DNA from: JADFUS01 sp964600025 | Lineage (GTDB): Bacteria > Bacteroidota > Bacteroidia > Bacteroidales > Rikenellaceae | Direction: 5' to 3' | DNA: 37,429 nt | NCBI GenBank assembly: GCA_964600025.1 | Contig: CAZRHJ010000015.1 | Span: forward strand, 1-37,429 | Shown: piece after piece, positions 33,089 through 37,429 of the stretch | How positions within the stretch are numbered: position 1 is the first letter of the stretch | Layout: each line of letters begins with the position of its first letter | Notes under the pieces: model-generated | Seen by the model: only the letters and a program-made list of their open reading frames with translations | The model's database searches: none | What the model was told of the DNA's origin: nothing | Position numbers and translations under genes: made by a program

Positions 33089-34618
33089 TTATTCCCACTC
33101 AATAGTTGCTGGTGGTTTAGAAGAAATATCATAAACAACTCGGTTGATACCTTTGACTTTGTTTATTATTTCGTTTGATACTTTTGCCAAAAACTCGTGA
33201 GGTAGATGAACCCAGTCAGCAGTCATACCGTCAGTACTCATTACTGCACGTAGAGCAACACAACTTTCATACGTTCTTTCATCACCCATAACACCAACAC
33301 TTTGTACTGGAAGTAGGATTACACCAGCTTGCCATACATTTTTGTATTGATCGTGTTCTTTAAGCATTGAAATAAATATATCATCAGCCTCTTGTAGAAT
33401 ACTAACCTTTTCTTTTGTAACCTCGCCCAAAATACGAATACCAAGTCCTGGACCCGGGAATGGGTGACGGCCAAGAATTTCTTTTGGGACACCAACTTCT
33501 GCACCAATCTTACGTACCTCGTCTTTGAACAACAAACGCAAAGGCTCAACAACTTTAAGGTTCATTTCCTCTGGAAGACCTCCAACATTGTGATGAGATT
33601 TGATAGTAGCAGAAGGACCATTAACGCTCAAACTCTCAATAACATCAGGGTAGATAGTACCTTGTGCCAACCATTTAGCATCTTTGATTTTTTTAGCCTC
33701 TTCGTCAAATACTACAACAAAATCTTTACCAATAATCTTACGTTTTTGCTCTGGGTCTGTAACACCTTTCAAGTCTGACAAGAATCTATCACCAGCTTTA
33801 ACACCGATAACATTCAAGCCCATATCTTTGTATGAGTGCAACACGTTCTCAAATTCATTCTTACGCAACAAACCCATATCTACAAAAATACAAGTAAGTT
33901 GATCTCCGATAGCTTGTTTCAAAAGTGCAGCAGCAACAGAAGAATCCACACCACCCGAAAGACCAAGAATAACTCTATCAGTACCTATTTGAGCACGAAG
34001 TTTCTCAACACTTTCTTTTACGAATGAAGCAGGAGTCCAATCCTGTGTACAACCACAAATATCTACAACAAAATCTTTCAAAAGCAAAGAGCCTTCTGTT
34101 GAGTGATATACCTCTGGGTGGAACTGGATAGCCCAAGTATCCTCACCTTCGATGCGGTAAGCTGCAACAGGTACATCATCAGTACTTGCAATGATTTTGT
34201 AGTTATCTGGAATAGAACAGATAGTATCACCGTGCGACATCCAAACTTGTGAAGTTTTGCTCATATTTTTCAATAGAGGGTCGTTGTCGTTTACTTTTGT
34301 AAGCATAGCACGACCATACTCACGAGTGTTAGATGCCTTAACCTCGCCACCAAAGTGGTGAGCCAAGAATTGAGCACCATAACAAACTCCCAACAATGGT
34401 AATTTGCCTTTAATTTTTGATAAATCCAAGAACGGAGCATCTTTATCTCTAACTGAGTAAGGGCTACCAGACAAGATAACACCTTTGTAAGATGAGTCCA
34501 ATTCAGGAATTTTATTGAAAGGATAAATCTCACAATATACATTCAATTCTCTTACTCTACGAGCAATAATTTGAGTGTATTGTGAACCTGAATCCAATAT
34601 TAATATTTTTCCCTGCAT
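33089..34618 (-). CDS. guaA: GMP synthase (glutamine-hydrolysing)
   Basis: A 509-residue two-domain enzyme that makes GMP from XMP, ATP and glutamine. The class I amidotransferase domain (about 1-190) has nucleophile Cys79 in GVCYGAQ, with His167 and Glu169 in FHPEVYHS. The ATP-pyrophosphatase domain has the P-loop LSGGVDSSVAA (about 220-230), and the C-terminal dimerisation domain ends DISSKPPATIEWE, the usual end of GuaA. Length is normal. It is a single-gene unit with its own promoter and terminator, divergent from the helicase gene. Confidence 0.98.
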   Translation of the reverse strand: MQGKILILDSGSQYTQIIARRVRELNVYCEIYPFNKIPELDSSYKGVILSGSPYSVRDKDAPFLDLSKIKGKLPLLGVCYGAQFLAHHFGGEVKASNTREYGRAMLTKVNDNDPLLKNMSKTSQVWMSHGDTICSIPDNYKIIASTDDVPVAAYRIEGEDTWAIQFHPEVYHSTEGSLLLKDFVVDICGCTQDWTPASFVKESVEKLRAQIGTDRVILGLSGGVDSSVAAALLKQAIGDQLTCIFVDMGLLRKNEFENVLHSYKDMGLNVIGVKAGDRFLSDLKGVTDPEQKRKIIGKDFVVVFDEEAKKIKDAKWLAQGTIYPDVIESLSVNGPSATIKSHHNVGGLPEEMNLKVVEPLRLLFKDEVRKIGAEVGVPKEILGRHPFPGPGLGIRILGEVTKEKVSILQEADDIFISMLKEHDQYKNVWQAGVILLPVQSVGVMGDERTYESCVALRAVMSTDGMTADWVHLPHEFLAKVSNEIINKVKGINRVVYDISSKPPATIEWE

Positions 34619-34640
34619 AGAATATATGTTTAATACCCTA

Positions 34641-34671
34641 CAAAAGTAGTTAATTTTTTCGTAATTACAAT
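34641..34671 (-). promoter_or_regulatory. Promoter of guaA
   Basis: On the minus strand ATTG (34668-34671), 19 nt, TACTTTTG (34641-34648). The leader is about 16 nt. Confidence 0.65.
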
Positions 34672-34697
34672 AAATATTTTACTACCAACAAGATAAT

Positions 34698-34728
34698 TTT
34701 TATAATTTTAGGATACAGATTAATTTTG
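34698..34728 (+). promoter_or_regulatory. Promoter of the helicase gene
   Basis: TTTT (34698-34701), 19 nt, TAATTTTG (34721-34728). The -7 element is a full match. It lies back to back with the guaA promoter. Confidence 0.6.
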
Positions 34729-34836
34729 CACAAAGAAATTTCATTTTTAAAGTAATTTTCACTACCTTGTCCTTCTAAATTGGCAGCCTTAACTAAAAAA
34801 CACCAAAGTACTGTGAGCGAAACAATCAATCCCGAA

Positions 34837-36945
34837 ATGATAATGGCACGTGAGTACGTCCAAAATACTTCTAAGAATATATTTTTGACAGGCCGTGCTG
34901 GAACTGGCAAAACTACTTTTCTGAGAAACATAGTTACTCAAATTCCAAAAAACACAGTTGTAGTAGCACCTACTGGCGTAGCTGCTATCAATGCTGGAGG
35001 GCTTACTATTCACTCATTCTTTCAATTACCATTTGGAATGTACTCTCCTTCACGCAGTGATTTAACAAAAACTTCGGAACGAAACTCTTTCAAGCTTCGC
35101 AAACGCAAAATAGATATTATCCGTAGTTTGGAGCTTCTTATTATAGATGAGGTAAGTATGGTTAGAGCCGATTTACTCGATGCAATAGACAATGTACTAA
35201 GGAGATACCGCCACAACCAAAAACCTTTTGGCGGAGTTCAGCTACTTATGATTGGTGATATTCAACAACTTTCGCCAGTGGTCTCAGACGAGGAATGGGA
35301 TATAATGAAAGAAGAATACCGAACTCCATATTTTTTTGACAGCATTGCTCTCAAAAACACAGCCTATGTATGTATCGAACTCAAACACATATACCGCCAA
35401 AGAGATAAACACTTTGTGGATTTGCTCGAAAAAATACGAACAAACGACCTTAATACACAAGATTTTGGACTATTAAATTCACGTTATATCCCAGATTTTG
35501 AGCCAAAACAAGAAGAAGGCTATATTATTTTGTGTACTCACAATCGCAAAGCAAACAGCATTAATGAGAAACGTTTGGAAATGAACGAGAACCCCACATT
35601 TGAATACGAATGTAGTGTTCAAGGCAATTTCCCAGAGTTTATGTATCCACAAGATGCAGTTTTGCAACTCAAAGAAGGAGCACAGGTAATGTTTACAAAA
35701 AACGATTCTTCGCCCGAAAAAAGATATGTAAACGGCACACTTGGGATTGTAAGCTATTTGGACGAGGACAAAATCACAGTAGATTTGTTGGACACTAACA
35801 AAACAATAGATGTAGATATTGCAACTTGGGAAAACATAAGATATGATATAGACGAAAAGACAAAAGAGATAAGTCCAATAATAGAGGGTTTATTCAGACA
35901 CTATCCTTTGAGATTAGCGTGGGCAATTACTGTTCACAAGAGTCAAGGGCTAACATTCGACAAAGTCGTGGTAGATGCAGGACGCAGTTTTGCTCACGGT
36001 CAAGTTTATGTTGCAATGAGTAGATGCAGGACATTTGAAGGAATGGTTCTTTCTTCAAAAATCACTCAAAATTCTATTATTAGCGACGCAAGTGTACTGA
36101 ATTTTAATCAAAATTCGCAACAAAGAACGCCAAACGAAGAGAGTTTGGAAACAGACAAAATTGCATATTATCGTGAGGTTGTAACAGATTTATTTTCGTT
36201 TGAAGATATTTCAAAAACACTTAAAAGTCTGTATTATTTTTCGATAGACAAACTTTCAACGCAATACCCAAAATTTTGTGAAGAAATAAATCTTGCAAAT
36301 TCAAGTTTTGAATTAGAGATTTTAGACATATCAAAGAAATTTGAAAAACAGTTGTATTTTCTTGTTACAAAGGATTTTGATACAAATACCCTTCTGCACG
36401 AAAGATGTTCCAAAGGCTCTGTATATTTCCACGAAAAACTCTCAACTATACTTTCTTCGGTTATCGACACTCTCAAAGGAATTGAGATTGACAATACCGA
36501 AGATGCAAACAAACTAAAACTAATCTGCGACAAAATTTGTGGATTATATTTTGTAAAAAAGGGTCTTATGGAGATTTACCAAAGCAAACACATAGTAGTT
36601 TCACAACTACAAAAAGACAAATTATTGCTTTTGGCAGAAAAAGACAATGCAAACAACGAAAATACAGATACTGACCAAGAAAAACCTAAGAAAAGTAAGA
36701 AAATAGAAAGTAGTGGAGATATAGAAAATCCAGAATTATACGCAGCACTTAAAGAATGGCGAAGCGACAAAGCTGCTGAAATGGAATTACGTGCCTACCA
36801 AATTGTTACTAACAAAGCTCTTTTGGGCGTCAGCAACAACAAACCTACATCTATTGACGAACTAATGGAGGTCAAAGGAATAGGAAAAAATATTTGTAAC
36901 AAATACGGAGATGAGATTTTAGATATTATATGCGGATATTTATAA
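34837..36945 (+). CDS. PIF1-like superfamily 1 helicase with C-terminal HRDC domain
   Basis: A 702-residue protein from the ATG at 34837. Walker A GRAGTGKTT (about 19-27), motif Ia VVAPTGVAAINAGG, Walker B IIDEVS (about 102-107), motif III LLMIGDIQQLSPV and motifs V-VI AITVHKSQGLTFDKVV and GQVYVAMSRCR (about 362-402) define the PIF1/RecD-like group. The last 75 residues (NPELYAALKEWRSDKAAEME to LMEVKGIGKN) form an HRDC domain, a nucleic-acid binding module also found in RecQ. Such proteins probably unwind duplex or G-quadruplex DNA with 5'-3' polarity. The frame is open upstream, with GTG at 34813 and TTG at 34780, so up to 19 more N-terminal residues are possible. Tandem MITE-like elements follow directly. 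Confidence 0.88.
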   Translation: MIMAREYVQNTSKNIFLTGRAGTGKTTFLRNIVTQIPKNTVVVAPTGVAAINAGGLTIHSFFQLPFGMYSPSRSDLTKTSERNSFKLRKRKIDIIRSLELLIIDEVSMVRADLLDAIDNVLRRYRHNQKPFGGVQLLMIGDIQQLSPVVSDEEWDIMKEEYRTPYFFDSIALKNTAYVCIELKHIYRQRDKHFVDLLEKIRTNDLNTQDFGLLNSRYIPDFEPKQEEGYIILCTHNRKANSINEKRLEMNENPTFEYECSVQGNFPEFMYPQDAVLQLKEGAQVMFTKNDSSPEKRYVNGTLGIVSYLDEDKITVDLLDTNKTIDVDIATWENIRYDIDEKTKEISPIIEGLFRHYPLRLAWAITVHKSQGLTFDKVVVDAGRSFAHGQVYVAMSRCRTFEGMVLSSKITQNSIISDASVLNFNQNSQQRTPNEESLETDKIAYYREVVTDLFSFEDISKTLKSLYYFSIDKLSTQYPKFCEEINLANSSFELEILDISKKFEKQLYFLVTKDFDTNTLLHERCSKGSVYFHEKLSTILSSVIDTLKGIEIDNTEDANKLKLICDKICGLYFVKKGLMEIYQSKHIVVSQLQKDKLLLLAEKDNANNENTDTDQEKPKKSKKIESSGDIENPELYAALKEWRSDKAAEMELRAYQIVTNKALLGVSNNKPTSIDELMEVKGIGKNICNKYGDEILDIICGYL

Positions 36946-36950
36946 TTAGT

Positions 36951-37200
36951 TATAACGTCCGTTAAAAACGAAAAACGCTGTAATGGATTATTACTTAATC
37001 TATTACAGCATTTTAATTTGTAAGTGACTTGGGAAAATGGTTTTTAAAATTTTTATCTTTCTGAAATTATACAAGCCACCAATAAACTCGGATCTCTTAG
37101 GATATTTTGCATATATAACGTAGCGTACTGGAGTACGTGAGTTATGAGCATCTGTGAAATATACAAGAGAGGTGAGTTTCGTGTTTAGCGGATATTACTA
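36951..37200 (+). mobile_element. Long-form MITE-like repeat (copy F)
   Basis: About 250 bp. Left end GTCCGTTAAAAACGAAA (36957-36973), right end TTTCGTGTTTAGCGGAT (to 37193). The 9-bp repeat ATAATTAGT flanks it (36942-36950 and 37201-37209), and the left one includes the helicase stop codon. Compared with copies B and D it has about 95 bp more near the left end, including a 14-bp hairpin (36976-37010). The central fold-back runs from AAACTC (37084-37089) to GAGTTT (37174-37179). Confidence 0.85.
36976..37020 (+). terminator. Terminator-like hairpin inside copy F
   Basis: GCTGTAATGGATTA pairs with TAATCTATTACAGC (one G-T pair) around TTACT, followed by ATTTTAATTTG. It probably terminates the helicase gene. 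The matching place in copy G is mutated and pairs poorly. Confidence 0.55.
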
Positions 37201-37205
37201 ATAAT

Positions 37206-37429
37206 TAGTATTGTCCGCTAAAAACAAAATTCTCTGTAATTAATTATTACTTAATACATTATGCCGTTTTAATTTGTAAGTGACTTGGAAAAATGGTTTT
37301 TAAAATTTTTATTTTTCTGAAATTGTACAAGCCACCAATAAACTCGGATCTCTTAGGATATTTTGCAGATGGTCATAACGTAGCGTACTGGAGTACGTGA
37401 GTTATGAGCATCTGTGAAATATACAAGAG
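37206..37429 (+). mobile_element. Second long-form MITE-like repeat (copy G), cut by the window edge
   Basis: Left end TAGTATTGTCCGCTAAAAAC begins in the right flank of copy F. The body follows copy F closely from TTTGTAAGTGACTTGG to the window end, at a period of about 256-260 bp. Together F and G fill the 484-bp region 36946-37429, in which no gene was seen. The central hairpin is the best preserved of all copies (CAGATG, CATAAC, CGTACT against their complements). Confidence 0.8.

Noticed and set aside
36951..37429. Tandem repeat at the right edge as a CRISPR array
   Set aside because: The units are about 256-260 bp and similar throughout, with no short repeat/unique spacer alternation and no cas genes. 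They match dispersed copies elsewhere in the window.

Overview
The window is ordinary chromosome of a Bacteroidota bacterium, most likely of the order Bacteroidales. The evidence is a short 286-residue primary sigma factor without region 1.1, at least eleven promoter candidates of the Bacteroidota type (TTTG, about 19 nt, TAnnTTTG), almost no Shine-Dalgarno sequences, AT-rich intergenic DNA, secreted GH2 and GH63 enzymes, a two-gene lysine exporter, and a DUF2141 domain. No species is claimed. There is no prophage, integrase, CRISPR array, toxin-antitoxin pair or rRNA.

Layout. 142-3004 (minus): lrp-tsaB (overlapping, TAATG), cutC and efp. 3136-15960 (minus): the transcription/translation block, read as tRNA-Thr, tRNA-Tyr, tRNA-Gly, tuf, tRNA-Trp, secE, nusG, rplK, rplA, rplJ, rplL, rpoB, rpoC. 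The tRNA-tuf-secE part resembles the E. coli thrU-tyrU-glyT-thrT-tufB-secE order. Two tandem promoter candidates precede it, a UUCG hairpin lies between tuf and tRNA-Trp, and a hairpin plus a full promoter lies between rplL and rpoB. 16194-17905 (minus): ilvE-ispD. 18102-19496 (minus): a secreted Ntn-hydrolase-like protein fused to DUF2141. 19665-22077 (plus): two tandem secreted C1-type peptidases. 22535-28599 (minus): two-part lysO, lacZ and a GH63 lipoprotein gene. 28874-32982 (plus): a RelA/SpoT synthetase with a degenerate HD site, a membrane-anchored coiled-coil protein and rpoD. 33089-34618 (minus): guaA. 34837-36945 (plus): a PIF1-like helicase with a C-terminal HRDC domain.

The least ordinary feature is a family of short interspersed elements, seen as seven copies or fragments (1-61, 2242-2377, 22376-22530, 24444-24598, 32990-33047, 36951-37200, 37206-37429). 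The ends are inverted (GTCCGCTAAAAACGAAA and its complement). Three copies are flanked by 9-10 bp direct repeats at nearly constant distance from the ends, which looks like target-site duplication. The interior folds back on itself into one long imperfect hairpin, and base changes between copies often keep the pairing. They look like non-autonomous fold-back transposable elements (MITEs), and several sit next to transcription terminators. No transposase is present in the window.
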